Assembly: GCA_900540085.1 (NCBI GenBank)
Contig: UQEU01000003.1
Coordinates: forward strand, 124,001 to 188,000
Direction of reading: 5' to 3'
From: an uncultured Eubacteriales bacterium
Lineage (GTDB): Bacteria; Bacillota; Clostridia; Oscillospirales; Acutalibacteraceae
DNA length: 64,000 nt
Below, one piece after another: positions 26,921 through 35,467 of the stretch. The number at the start of each line of letters is the position of its first letter. Within the stretch, counting starts at the first letter, position 1. The notes under the pieces were generated by a model, which saw nothing but the letters and a program-made list of their open reading frames with translations, ran no database searches and was not told the origin of the DNA. The translations under genes were made by a program, and so were the position numbers.

Positions 26921-27859
26921 ATGCCGGCATTTTCAACACACTACGCCTTTGCCGTTGAAATGAAAGAATTTATCGAACAAAACTGCAACTTCAAACTCGA
27001 CACAAATGCTTTAATGATAGGCACTCAAGGTCCTGACATTTTCTTTTTCCACAGGGCAATTCCTTTGCTTATGTACGGAAAATCATACAGAAAAACAGGT
27101 TCGGCAATGCACCGTTCAAAGCCGAGCGATGTTTTTGAATGTGCCGCAAAATACATATCAAAAAGCAAAGAAAAAGAAATAGCACTGTCGTATTTTTACG
27201 GCTATATTTTACACTATGCACTTGACAGAAACTGTCATCCCTATATATTTTGCTATCAAAAAAAGATGCAGGAAAAAATGCCTCAAATTCATCACTCGTC
27301 AATTCATAATATGATAGAATTAGGTCTTGATGCATATATCATAAAAAATGTATTGGGATATTCTCAAACGGAAAAATTCCACACAACAAATGCTTTTATT
27401 CCAAACGAAAGAATTGCGAAAGAAATAAGCGTTTTTCTTTCATACCTAATCAAAAAAACAACTCTGCAAAATGTCGATGAAAAAATTGTATATCAGGCAA
27501 TTTACGATACGGAAACTTTGCAGAAAAATTTATACGATGAAACAGGAATTAAAAAAGCAATCTTAGAAACTGTCGAAAAACTTATATCTCCGTTTGTAAA
27601 CGGATTTAAAATATCGGTTATGATTAGACCGAAATACAGCGAGAGTATAGACTTTTATGCAAATACGGGAAAATTGTCGTGGTCAAATCCTTGGCAAAGT
27701 GGTATAATAAGACACGACAGTTTTATTGAAGTTTTTGAAAAATCAAAACAAGATGCTAAAGAACTTATTTTAGGCTTTAATAAAATATTTAATAACGAAA
27801 GTGACGGCTATGCCGTAACGCAAAACAAATCATTTTTAACAGGAGTAGAAATTCAATGA
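26921..27859 (+). CDS. Zinc-dependent phospholipase C-like protein
   Basis: A 312-residue, mostly helical protein whose His/Asp pattern fits the zinc-dependent phospholipase C/S1-P1 nuclease fold: FSTHYAFAVEMKEF, LMIGTQGPDIFFFHRAIP, and FYGYILHYALDRNCHPYIF. No signal peptide is seen, unlike secreted clostridial alpha-toxin-type enzymes, so an intracellular role or a non-enzymatic use is likely. ATG 26921 is preferred over an upstream GTG at 26912 because AGAGGTGA is well spaced. It overlaps luxS by 4 bases (ATGA), implying co-translation. Activity is unproven. Confidence 0.72.
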   Translation: MPAFSTHYAFAVEMKEFIEQNCNFKLDTNALMIGTQGPDIFFFHRAIPLLMYGKSYRKTGSAMHRSKPSDVFECAAKYISKSKEKEIALSYFYGYILHYALDRNCHPYIFCYQKKMQEKMPQIHHSSIHNMIELGLDAYIIKNVLGYSQTEKFHTTNAFIPNERIAKEISVFLSYLIKKTTLQNVDEKIVYQAIYDTETLQKNLYDETGIKKAILETVEKLISPFVNGFKISVMIRPKYSESIDFYANTGKLSWSNPWQSGIIRHDSFIEVFEKSKQDAKELILGFNKIFNNESDGYAVTQNKSFLTGVEIQ

Positions 27860-28335
27860 AAACAATACCGAGCTTTGAAATCGACCACACTATTTTAAAA
27901 AAAGGAATTTACATTTCAAGAATAGACGACGACATTACAACATACGACATTCGTCTTAAAGAACCAAATGTAGAACCCGTATTGACTAATTCGGCAATTC
28001 ACACCATTGAACATATTTTTGCAACATACGCAAGAAACAGTGAATTTGGCGAAAACATCATCTATTTCGGACCTATGGGCTGCAGAACAGGTTTCTATTT
28101 CTTAACTCGCTCATTGACCGATAACTATTCTATAAACCTTATCAAAGAAGCGTTTAAATACATCGCTGACTTTTGGGGTAAAATTCCCGGTTGTTCTGCC
28201 ATAGAATGCGGAAATTGTCGTGAACACAGTCTTCCTGAAGCAAAAGCAGAAGCAAAAATTTTCTATGAAGTAATAAAAGATTGGACAAAAGAAGACTTAA
28301 AGTACCCTGTTGCACCTAAAGCTGAAGAAGAATAA
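27856..28335 (+). CDS. luxS: S-ribosylhomocysteine lyase LuxS
   Basis: A 159-residue metalloenzyme that cleaves S-ribosylhomocysteine to homocysteine and DPD, the precursor of autoinducer-2. The metal-binding HxxEH is in SAIHTIEHIFATYARNS; GPMGCRTGFYFL and the third metal ligand region CGNCREHSLPEA are present. Full length. The start overlaps the preceding PLC-like gene (ATGA). No pfs or metabolic methionine genes are adjacent, so whether it serves signalling or only methyl recycling cannot be judged here. Confidence 0.97.
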   Translation: MKTIPSFEIDHTILKKGIYISRIDDDITTYDIRLKEPNVEPVLTNSAIHTIEHIFATYARNSEFGENIIYFGPMGCRTGFYFLTRSLTDNYSINLIKEAFKYIADFWGKIPGCSAIECGNCREHSLPEAKAEAKIFYEVIKDWTKEDLKYPVAPKAEEE

Positions 28336-28385
28336 ATCAGGATTAATTTTTTACAAAAAATTTAAAAAGTTGCAGAGAAATAAAA

Positions 28386-30356
28386 ATGAGTTTTAATTTT
28401 CAATTAGCAAGACCGAGAATACCGTTTTTCCCAAAATGGTCAAAAATCACAAAACCTTTCACAAAAGAGAAACACTATTTAAAAGACGGACAGATTTTCT
28501 ACGATGTTAAGAACGGAGAAAATTACGCAAATCATATAGAAATGAGCGGTTTTCAATGTTCATCAATCATCAGTTACGGATGTAATGAAAACAGAAAACT
28601 TATGTTAAACCGTCATGTCGTTTTTCCAAATCTAAGAATGTATCCTAACTTAACACACAACAGTCTCGACTGTAATTTTAAGGGAGTAACATTTTTTGCC
28701 GACAATAAAAAAATAAATGAAAAGGCAGTCTGTTTTAAATTTGACGGTATTTTAACAATATTTACTGAATTTGAGAACTTGAAAATCGAAAGAAAAATTT
28801 TCACTTCAAGAAATAAAAAAGCCTGTATTGAAATTGTTAAATTCACAAATACGGGAAATAAAGATATTTCCGTTTTCTGCAAATACAAATCGTGCATTAA
28901 GACTCCAAAATATTACGGAGTTGACAGAAAAAGTTACCGACTTTTCACAAAATCAAACATTGACTCCTGCACAATTTATGCAAAAAAATCAAAAACTTTT
29001 GAAATTTCATATTCTGCAAGCGAAACAGATGAAATCGGCACAATCAATTATACAAAGGAATATTCTGACAGAATAACTTTTCTGAAAAGCCTTCAAGATA
29101 TATTTGTTGCAGAAACACCCGAAAACACAATAAACACTGCCGCACAATACGCTAAAATTCGTGCTTGTGAAAGTATATACAAAACAAAATCGGGGCTTAT
29201 GCACTCTCCCGGTGGCGGAAGTTACTATGCTGCTCTGTGGACAAATGACCAGTGTGAATATATCAACCCTCTTTTTGCATATCTCGGATACGATGTCGGC
29301 GTAAAACAAAGTCTTAACTGCTACAAACTTTATCAAAAATACATTTCAAAAGACAAAGCATTAATTTCAAGTATTATATCAGGCGGAGACGGAATTTGGC
29401 ACGGTGCAAAAGACCGTGGCGACAGTGTAATGTATGCATACGGCTGCAGCAGATTTTTACTGTCAAACGGCGATAAAAAGACTGCCCTTAAATATATTGA
29501 CTCAATTCGAGACTGTCTGTCATATACTATGTCGAAAATCAACAGCGACGGCGTTGTAGAAAGCGATTCAGATGAACTTGAAAACAGATTTGAAAGCGGT
29601 AAAGCAAATCTATGTACTTCCTGTCTTGCGTATGACGCTCTCATCAGTGCTTCTTATATGGAAGATGAACTCGGCAATTCCAAAAACGCAAATAAATACA
29701 GAGAAAATGCAGAAAAACTAAAGAAAAATATAAATCTTTATTTCGGGAAAAATGTAGAAAATTACGATACATATATGTATTGTAAAGAAGAAACGCGTCT
29801 TCGTTCATGGATTTCAATGCCTTTGACTGTGGGAATTTTTGACAAATCAGATGAAACGGTAAAAGCACTCATTTCCCCGAAACTTCATCTAAATGAAGGT
29901 CTTGTTACAAGAAGCGGCGAAAAGACATTTTGGGACCGTTCAACGCTCTATTCACTTAGAGGAATTTTTTACTCGCACAATCAGAACGAAGGTATTGAAC
30001 TGCTTGAAACATACTCAAGAGCAAGATTGCTCGGCGAACATATTCCATACCCTGTTGAAGCCTTCCCTGAAAGAAACCAAGCACAGTTGTCTGCCGAAAG
30101 CGGTCTGTATTTAAGAATATTCTCCGAAGGCATTTTAGGATACCGTCCAATTGGATTTAACAGTTTTGAACTCAAACCAAATCTTCCTCAAAAATGGAAC
30201 TTTATGAATTTGAAAAATATAACTCTTTGCGGTAAAGTCATTAGCATATATGTAAAAAGAAATGATAACGGATATAATTTAACCTATACATACAATAGCA
30301 AAAAAATCGAAATTACCGATATTAAAGACAAAGTAATAATCGAATTAAGTGCATAA
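28386..30356 (+). CDS. Six-hairpin glycosidase-like protein
   Basis: A 656-residue protein. Residues about 1-220 look like a beta-sandwich (NHIEMSGFQCSSIISYG, KIERKIFTSRNKKACIEIVK). The C-terminal two-thirds resembles an (alpha/alpha)6 barrel of the six-hairpin glycosidase clan (GH15, GH63, GH78, GH94-type), with LMHSPGGGSYYAALWTNDQ, GGDGIWHGAKDRGD and WDRSTLYSLRGIFY carrying acidic and aromatic residues expected in an active site. No signal peptide. Exact family and sugar substrate cannot be assigned by eye. It follows luxS by 50 bases and ends at a terminator. Confidence 0.65.
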   Translation: MSFNFQLARPRIPFFPKWSKITKPFTKEKHYLKDGQIFYDVKNGENYANHIEMSGFQCSSIISYGCNENRKLMLNRHVVFPNLRMYPNLTHNSLDCNFKGVTFFADNKKINEKAVCFKFDGILTIFTEFENLKIERKIFTSRNKKACIEIVKFTNTGNKDISVFCKYKSCIKTPKYYGVDRKSYRLFTKSNIDSCTIYAKKSKTFEISYSASETDEIGTINYTKEYSDRITFLKSLQDIFVAETPENTINTAAQYAKIRACESIYKTKSGLMHSPGGGSYYAALWTNDQCEYINPLFAYLGYDVGVKQSLNCYKLYQKYISKDKALISSIISGGDGIWHGAKDRGDSVMYAYGCSRFLLSNGDKKTALKYIDSIRDCLSYTMSKINSDGVVESDSDELENRFESGKANLCTSCLAYDALISASYMEDELGNSKNANKYRENAEKLKKNINLYFGKNVENYDTYMYCKEETRLRSWISMPLTVGIFDKSDETVKALISPKLHLNEGLVTRSGEKTFWDRSTLYSLRGIFYSHNQNEGIELLETYSRARLLGEHIPYPVEAFPERNQAQLSAESGLYLRIFSEGILGYRPIGFNSFELKPNLPQKWNFMNLKNITLCGKVISIYVKRNDNGYNLTYTYNSKKIEITDIKDKVIIELSA

Positions 30357-30376
30357 AAATTTATGAAAACAAAAAA

Positions 30377-30424
30377 TAAAACCTATGTAATTTCAAAAAT
30401 CAAAGAAACTACATAGGTTTTTAT
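30377..30424. terminator. Terminator between glycosidase gene (+) and pseudo-ATPase gene (-)
   Basis: AAACCTATGTA pairs with TACATAGGTTT around a loop of about 20 bases; T-rich on the plus side and A-rich on the 5' side, so it can work both ways. Confidence 0.75.
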
Positions 30425-30442
30425 TTTTTGCATATTTAAAAT

Positions 30443-32968
30443 TTATACGCCCGATGAACGCATTTTTGAAATGATATATGTAACTATTGTCCATACGATT
30501 TGAAAAACCGAAATCGAAATTGAAGAAATCCGGTCAAATCCGTTGATGAAAGATAACAATGCGACAAGACCGAAGCCGAGACAACAACCGAAATCTATAA
30601 AAAATGTTGAAAGCGTTTTACACAAGTGAAGTTTATCTGCGGCACACATTGCATTTATAAAGCCTTTAATAGTGCCGTCGTGAACAACAAACGCAGGTGC
30701 ATCTTCGGCAATCAGTGATGAATATTTATCGTAAACTCTCGCAGAAGAAGAATTCATCACTTTCAGATAACCTTGAGGAAGTTCAAACTCCTCTGCAAGA
30801 TACTCGTCGTTAATATACGGGTCGGTACTTCTTGCAAGAATTGTTATACCCGTTTTCTCAAGTTTACTCAAATCTCTCTGCAAATCTTTGTCGGCTTTAT
30901 ATGAAAAGATATACATAGCCCAAAGTTTACCTGCTACTGCAAGATACAACGCCTGTCTGCCTTTTTTTGTATATCTGTTTTCAAACTCAATTCTCGGAAT
31001 TGAAACGCCGTGATTTATCATCATATTTCTGTTTCCGACAAGAACTTTTTTGCCGTATATCCATGCAGAAAGTCCCATTTTATCCTCATAAATTATGTCT
31101 GAAACTTCAGGTAAAATTGACGATTTGCCTACTATAACATCGTCAAAAACACTCGCAAGAGGCGTTTTTGAATTTATCAAAACTGCTGCCGTCTGCAATA
31201 TAATTTCATCTGTTTTTGCACCGTTGAACTGTCGCATACCAAACAGATTGCAGTCTTTTCTGTAAAACAGGTCAGAACCTTCTACTATCATTGCATTTGC
31301 GTCTTCAACAAACTCAGCACCTGCATATCCGCAAACCAAAGCACCTTTATCGACGGTTTTAGACGAAACTGCTTTTAAAGAACTTTCAAAAATTCCCACC
31401 GAAAAAAACGGACTTGAAACCGTCAAAGCCGCAACAAGTGCATTAAACCCGTACTGCCATTGTTCTGTATAAAAAGACACTCCGATGAAAAGAACAATAC
31501 TTAAAAACATTAAAACAGGATAGAGTGTTTTAGCGATTTTATCCGACGGGTCGTCTGCAACCGAAATTTCGTCAAAAGCAACAAGATTTTTCGCCTTTAC
31601 ACTTGTTTTAAGTATCGGCTCGCCATACAGTAAACCTCTGCTGATTATTGTTGCGTCAACAGGATTTGCAATATTTTCAACAACATATTTTTCATCCTTT
31701 GAACTGATATATTCAAAGTCACGAATAATTCTTTTCAATCGACTGTGTAAACCGAGCAGATAAACAAAAATTGCAACCGCTCCTGCACCCGAAAGCAAAT
31801 TTATCGAATTCAATGCAAAATCAGGATAGCACAATGTCAATACAGTATGAACAAAAATCATCAATGAAGCAACTGAAACAGGCAGAGCGCTTGTTACACC
31901 TTTTTTTGTAAACACACTGAAAATGCCGCCGAATACAGTAGTAATATTTGTAATCAAACAAACTGAAAAAACAACAGTCTGCACGATATTATAATTAAAC
32001 TCATCCGACAAAAACGACGGCAGATATGCCGTGTTTTGCGTTGCCGACATTAAAATCAAGGTAACGGCACAAATTGATGTCATAAAAATTCTGACATTTA
32101 ACTTTGCTTTTTTTGAAAAAAGTTTTTCCAAAAACTTTCTTCTGCCCGCTTTTGTGTTGTACTCCGAAGAAGTAGAAAAATCGTTTTGTGAAGAATTGTC
32201 TATAACATCGTTAGGTGAGTCTATTCTAAACTCGTCTATTTTTTTCTTTCTGCGTTCAAAAAGTTTTTTTTCGGCAAGTTCCTCGTCAATTTTCTCGCAG
32301 CTTCCGTTCATATCTTCAAAACCTTGAAGAACGAGTTGTCCGTCATCATTTTCGTTAACAGAAGTCTCATTTTTAGCCTTTTTTTGAGCCTCATACCCCA
32401 TTACACGAGTATGCTCAAGTTCATCAACCGCAACTATTGTAGGTATTTCGTTCAAGTCAAGAGTTCTGTCAAACCTTGACTTGCTCTTAATATTTGCCGG
32501 TCTCTCTATAATTTCGGGAGGTGCGTCGCCATATTGCTTTTCTGAAGAATTTTTACTCTTAAAAAAACTTTTTGACGACTTTAATGATGAAACTGCTTTT
32601 TTTGAATTTATTATTACCGTTCTGTCGAGTTCATTTTCATTTTCGCCCGAATCAAAAGAAATAACTTGAGTTTTGCCCGAATTTTTAGGCAAAACCGTAG
32701 TTTTATCATCAAAATCCTGATTTGATTTAACTTTCTTTATGGAAATTGTCTTATCGTTTTCGACTTTTTCGGTTTTCGGTATAACGACTGTTTTTCCCTG
32801 TTCAAAATCACTTTGTTGCGTGTTTTCAGACACATTTACATTTATAACACGAGTCTTATCATCACTGCCGTATGCGGTCGGATTTGTCTTTTTAATGGTT
32901 TGACTGCTTTTTTCACGAACTTCCTGAGCCCGTTTCAAAATCTCATCTATACTCAAATTTTCGCTCAT
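30443..32968 (-). CDS. Degenerate P-type-ATPase-like membrane protein with repeated threonine motifs
   Basis: An 841-residue protein. Residues about 35-190 carry eight short motifs of the form (D/G/E)(K/R/H)T-x-(V/I/D)-(I/L/M): DKTRVI (T39), GKTVVI (T60), DKTISI (T74), DKTTVL (T90), GKTQVI (T100), DRTVII (T117), DRTLDL (T169) and EHTRVM (T187). About eight hydrophobic segments follow from residue 294. The part near 520-700 follows the layout of P-type ATPases, with AALTVSSPFFSVGIFES where the CPx helix would be and KKVLVGNRNMMINHG like the nucleotide-binding domain. But the phosphorylation DKTGT is absent (ANAMIVEGSDLF), as are the actuator TGE, TGDN and GDGxNDxP (only EDAPAF remains). It should not pump ions. 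It lies 11 bases after rlmB. Role unknown; see findings. Confidence 0.72.
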   Translation of the reverse strand: MSENLSIDEILKRAQEVREKSSQTIKKTNPTAYGSDDKTRVINVNVSENTQQSDFEQGKTVVIPKTEKVENDKTISIKKVKSNQDFDDKTTVLPKNSGKTQVISFDSGENENELDRTVIINSKKAVSSLKSSKSFFKSKNSSEKQYGDAPPEIIERPANIKSKSRFDRTLDLNEIPTIVAVDELEHTRVMGYEAQKKAKNETSVNENDDGQLVLQGFEDMNGSCEKIDEELAEKKLFERRKKKIDEFRIDSPNDVIDNSSQNDFSTSSEYNTKAGRRKFLEKLFSKKAKLNVRIFMTSICAVTLILMSATQNTAYLPSFLSDEFNYNIVQTVVFSVCLITNITTVFGGIFSVFTKKGVTSALPVSVASLMIFVHTVLTLCYPDFALNSINLLSGAGAVAIFVYLLGLHSRLKRIIRDFEYISSKDEKYVVENIANPVDATIISRGLLYGEPILKTSVKAKNLVAFDEISVADDPSDKIAKTLYPVLMFLSIVLFIGVSFYTEQWQYGFNALVAALTVSSPFFSVGIFESSLKAVSSKTVDKGALVCGYAGAEFVEDANAMIVEGSDLFYRKDCNLFGMRQFNGAKTDEIILQTAAVLINSKTPLASVFDDVIVGKSSILPEVSDIIYEDKMGLSAWIYGKKVLVGNRNMMINHGVSIPRIEFENRYTKKGRQALYLAVAGKLWAMYIFSYKADKDLQRDLSKLEKTGITILARSTDPYINDEYLAEEFELPQGYLKVMNSSSARVYDKYSSLIAEDAPAFVVHDGTIKGFINAMCAADKLHLCKTLSTFFIDFGCCLGFGLVALLSFINGFDRISSISISVFQIVWTIVTYIISKMRSSGV

Positions 32969-32979
32969 AACAAAACTCC

Positions 32980-33768
32980 TTACAAAGCAAGACGCTGACG
33001 AGCAATTTCATACATTACTATTCCTGCCGCAACAGATGCATTTAAAGAATTAACTTTACCGCACATGGGCAAAGAAACAACAACATCACAATGTTCTTTA
33101 ACAAGTCTGCTTACGCCGTTTCCCTCGCCTCCGACAACAAGTGCAACACCGCCCGAAAAATCGGTCTTGCACCAAGTAGTGCCGTCCATATCTGCCGCAT
33201 AAACCCAAATGTTTTGCTTTTTCAAGTCTTCAATTACGGTTGAAAGGTTTGAAACTCTCGCAACACGCATATATTCAAGCGCACCGCAGGAAGTCTTTGC
33301 AACAATATAGTTCAAACCGACATTTCGCCTTTTCGGAATAATTACACCGTGCGCACCCGCCGCTTCGGCAGTCCTTATTATTGCACCTAAATTATGACTG
33401 TCCTCAATTCCGTCACATATTATAACAAAAGGCTGTTCGCCTTTTGCATTTGCGAACTGTAAAATTTCCTCTACCGTTGAATATGAGTGTGCAGGAACCG
33501 ACGCTATTACGCCCTGATGATTTCCATTCGGAGCCATAAAGTCAAGTTTCTTTCTGTCAACATACTTTACAATGATTTTCTTTTCTGAACAAAGCGCAAT
33601 GATTCTGTTAATCGAACCTTCACGCTCGCCTTTTGCAATATATACACATTCAGTTTCATTTGAAGATTTAATATGTTCCGTAACGGCATTTCTGCCTATC
33701 ACAAGATTGTCTGCAAACTGATTTTCGTTTTTTGCACTTCTTTTTTCTCTGTTTTCTCGTCTGTCCAA
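32980..33768 (-). CDS. rlmB: 23S rRNA 2'-O-ribose methyltransferase, RlmB/TrmH family
   Basis: A SPOUT-class methyltransferase of about 262 residues. An N-terminal substrate-binding domain (LVIGRNAVTEHIKSSNETEC) precedes the knotted catalytic domain with DSHNLGAIIRTAEAAGAHG, VVGGEGNGVSRLVKEHCD and LPMCGKVNSLNASVAAGIV, the three SPOUT motifs. RlmB methylates a 23S rRNA guanosine; close relatives modify tRNA, so the exact site is inferred. The start is uncertain: a TTG at 33768 with GGTGA upstream gives MDRRENRE and is preferred over a TTG at 33780. Co-transcribed with the pseudo-ATPase gene. Confidence 0.9.
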   Translation of the reverse strand: MDRRENREKRSAKNENQFADNLVIGRNAVTEHIKSSNETECVYIAKGEREGSINRIIALCSEKKIIVKYVDRKKLDFMAPNGNHQGVIASVPAHSYSTVEEILQFANAKGEQPFVIICDGIEDSHNLGAIIRTAEAAGAHGVIIPKRRNVGLNYIVAKTSCGALEYMRVARVSNLSTVIEDLKKQNIWVYAADMDGTTWCKTDFSGGVALVVGGEGNGVSRLVKEHCDVVVSLPMCGKVNSLNASVAAGIVMYEIARQRLAL

Positions 33769-33998
33769 AACTATCACCAATCAATATATTTTATTTCAGT
33801 CAAATTATAACATAAAACTACAATTACTTCAATTATTTTAAAAAAATTATAGAAGTTAATATTATACATTTATTTTCCGTGATTTACCAACAAGTAATTC
33901 GATTAATTCGATTTATTTTCTCTGAAATCGCCATTATTTTATTAATAATTCACAATATATCAACCTAATTTTTGTATATACAAATAAATGAATTTTTA

Positions 33999-34027
33999 TT
34001 GACATCATCAGTCTTACCAATTAAATT
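33999..34027 (+). promoter_or_regulatory. Promoter upstream of the DUF4234 pseudogene
   Basis: TTGACA (33999-34004), 17-base spacer, TAAATT (34022-34027). The intergenic stretch 33780-34138 is otherwise AT-rich with no further gene seen; the leader from here to the ATG is about 105 bases. Confidence 0.65.
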
Positions 34028-34138
34028 AAGGGGGACTATGCGTTAAATTCTCAAAAATTTGAATAAAAGAGAAAAAAATAAAAACGCTGAAAGCACCTTA
34101 ATAAAACAAACATATCATAAGAAAAAGGAGAAAAAAAT

Positions 34139-34579
34139 ATGGAAAACAACACATACCAAACAAATCCGGCGCCGGTAGCACAACTCAAAACCGACAGAGT
34201 TTAGTAAAATTTATCTTGCTTTCATTAGTGACTTTAGGCATTTACAGTATTGTTTATTATTCGTGTATTTCAAGTGATATCAATATCATAGCAAGCAGAT
34301 ATGACGGAAAGAAAACTATGCATTTCTGCCTTATGTCCTTCATACTTACACCGATAACTCTCGGAATATATACTTTAGTGTGGTATCACCAATTATCAAA
34401 TCGTATCTCGTATCGGTGCAGAACTGAAGCGTCGTGGAATAGATTTCGATTTCGGTGCAAAAGATTTTTGGCTTTGGAATATACTTGGTTCCTTAATTTT
34501 TGTAGGTCCGTTCATTTATGTACATAAACTTTGTAAAGCTATGAATCTTCTTTCAGAAGACTTCAATATGCGTGGTTAA
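34139..34579 (+). pseudogene. DUF4234-domain membrane protein gene broken by two frameshifts
   Basis: Starts MENNTYQTNPAPVAQLKTDR after a good AAGGAG site. One base is then missing after 34198: inserting an A restores SLVKFILLSLVTLGIYSIVYY. The second lesion is a 7-bp tandem duplication (TCGTATC at 34401-34407 and 34408-34414); removing one copy restores HQLSNRIGAELKRRGIDFDF and the conserved end FWLWNILGSLIFVGPFIYVH...AMNLLSEDFNMRG. The repaired frame is 144 residues with about three membrane segments (LGIYSIVYY, LGIYTLVWY) typical of DUF4234. Without repair, translation stops at a TAG directly after the first lesion. Confidence 0.85.
34401..34414. repeat. 7-bp tandem duplication causing a frameshift
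   Basis: TCGTATC occurs twice in direct succession inside the DUF4234 pseudogene; deletion of one copy restores the family reading frame. Confidence 0.85.
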
Positions 34580-34606
34580 AATATTTCAAACACATCGTAA
34601 AAACAT

Positions 34607-34645
34607 AAAGCACTCCAAAAGTATTTTACTTAAGGAGTGCTTTTT
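34607..34645. terminator. Terminator between DUF4234 pseudogene (+) and rubrerythrin (-)
   Basis: AAAGCACTCC pairs with GGAGTGCTTT; loop 17 bases, T5 on the plus strand and a shorter T-run on the minus strand. Confidence 0.8.
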
Positions 34646-34658
34646 CTGTTTAATAACT

Positions 34659-35195
34659 TTAATAATTTTTACACTCAAGTTCAAAATACGCTTGAGGATA
34701 CGAACAAACGGGACACACGAGAGGCGCCTGCTTTGAGATGACAATGTTTCCGCAATTTCTGCATACCCATATTGAATCTCCGTCTTTTGAAAAAACGAGC
34801 GATTGATTTACATTGCCGAGCAGTTTTTTAAACCTTTCTTCGTGTTCTTTTTCTATTTCTGCAACTTCGTCAAAAAGCCTTGCAATATCGTCAAAACCTT
34901 CTTCACGGGCAACTTTTGCAAATTCCGGATACATATTTATATGTTCATAGTTTTCGCCCTCTGCTGCCGATTGCAAATTGACTGCCGTTTTTTGAATACC
35001 GCCGTTTAACAGTTTAAACCAAATTTCAGCGTGTGCCTTTTCGTTTTTCGCAGTCAATTCAAAAATTTCCGCTATCTGTTCATAACCTTCACTTTTTGCT
35101 TTATCTGCAAAAAAAGTATATTTGTTTCTTGCCTGACTTTCTCCTGCAAAAGCAGAAATTAAGTTAGCCTGTGTTTTTGAACCTTGTAATTCCAT
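34659..35195 (-). CDS. rbr: Rubrerythrin
   Basis: A 178-residue non-haem iron peroxidase of anaerobes that reduces hydrogen peroxide. The ferritin-like diiron domain (residues about 1-135) has the Glu/His ligands in NLISAFAGESQARNKY, LTAKNEKAHAEIWFK, AREEGFDDIARLFDEVAEIEKEHEER. A C-terminal rubredoxin domain holds the Fe(Cys)4 site: VCRNCGNIV and PLVCPVCSYPQAYFE. ATG 35195 is chosen because AGGTGA lies 5-10 bases upstream; the open frame continues to 35276 without support. Single gene; promoter at 35245-35273. Confidence 0.95.
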   Translation of the reverse strand: MELQGSKTQANLISAFAGESQARNKYTFFADKAKSEGYEQIAEIFELTAKNEKAHAEIWFKLLNGGIQKTAVNLQSAAEGENYEHINMYPEFAKVAREEGFDDIARLFDEVAEIEKEHEERFKKLLGNVNQSLVFSKDGDSIWVCRNCGNIVISKQAPLVCPVCSYPQAYFELECKNY

Positions 35196-35244
35196 TAAAT
35201 CACCTTTCTTTTTTGTTAAACATATTTTGTGTAACAGCACCGTT

Positions 35245-35273
35245 TTTATACTGATTTTCAAAAAATAATGCAA
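35245..35273 (-). promoter_or_regulatory. Promoter of rubrerythrin gene
   Basis: On the minus strand TTGCAT (35273-35268), 17-base spacer, TATAAA (35250-35245), about 50 bases before the start codon. Confidence 0.6.
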
Positions 35274-35313
35274 CAAAAAAAATGCCGACTGAACAATCAG
35301 TCGGCTCTTTTTA
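35274..35313. terminator. Terminator after the Cys/Gly-rich microprotein gene
   Basis: Perfect stem GCCGACTGA/TCAGTCGGC (35284-35292 with 35297-35305), T-runs on both strands; the run on the minus strand is eight or more. Confidence 0.88.
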
Positions 35314-35338
35314 CAAGGAATTTACTTTGCTAAAAATG

Positions 35339-35467
35339 TCAGCAACCGCAACCGTTATCGCATCCGCATCCGCCGCAACCGTTTCCGCCTGCAAGAAGAA
35401 GGATGATGATAAGAATAATAATCCATGAGCAGCTGTTACCGCAGTTAAAATTATTTCCGCATCCCAT
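35339..35467 (-). CDS. 42-residue Cys/Gly-rich membrane microprotein
   Basis: ATG 35467-35465 to TGA 35341-35339. The sequence is MGCGNNFNCGNSC, then a hydrophobic helix WIIILIIILLLAGG, then NGCGGCGCDNGCGC: nine cysteines in 42 residues around one membrane segment. A near-perfect AAAGGAGG ribosome-binding site lies before it and a strong terminator after it, so it is a real gene. Similar small proteins in Clostridia are annotated by name as high-cysteine proteins or compared with YjcZ-type sporulation peptides; no function is established. Confidence 0.8.
   Translation of the reverse strand: MGCGNNFNCGNSCSWIIILIIILLLAGGNGCGGCGCDNGCGC

Noticed and set aside
30443..32968. Functional copper or potassium P-type ATPase
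   Set aside because: The phosphorylated Asp and the CPx, TGE and GDGxND motifs are absent.
34048..34060. Two-codon mini ORF (ATG CGT TAA) after a GGGGGA site upstream of the DUF4234 pseudogene
   Set aside because: Too short to judge; such start-stop pairs arise by chance and there is no structure supporting attenuation.
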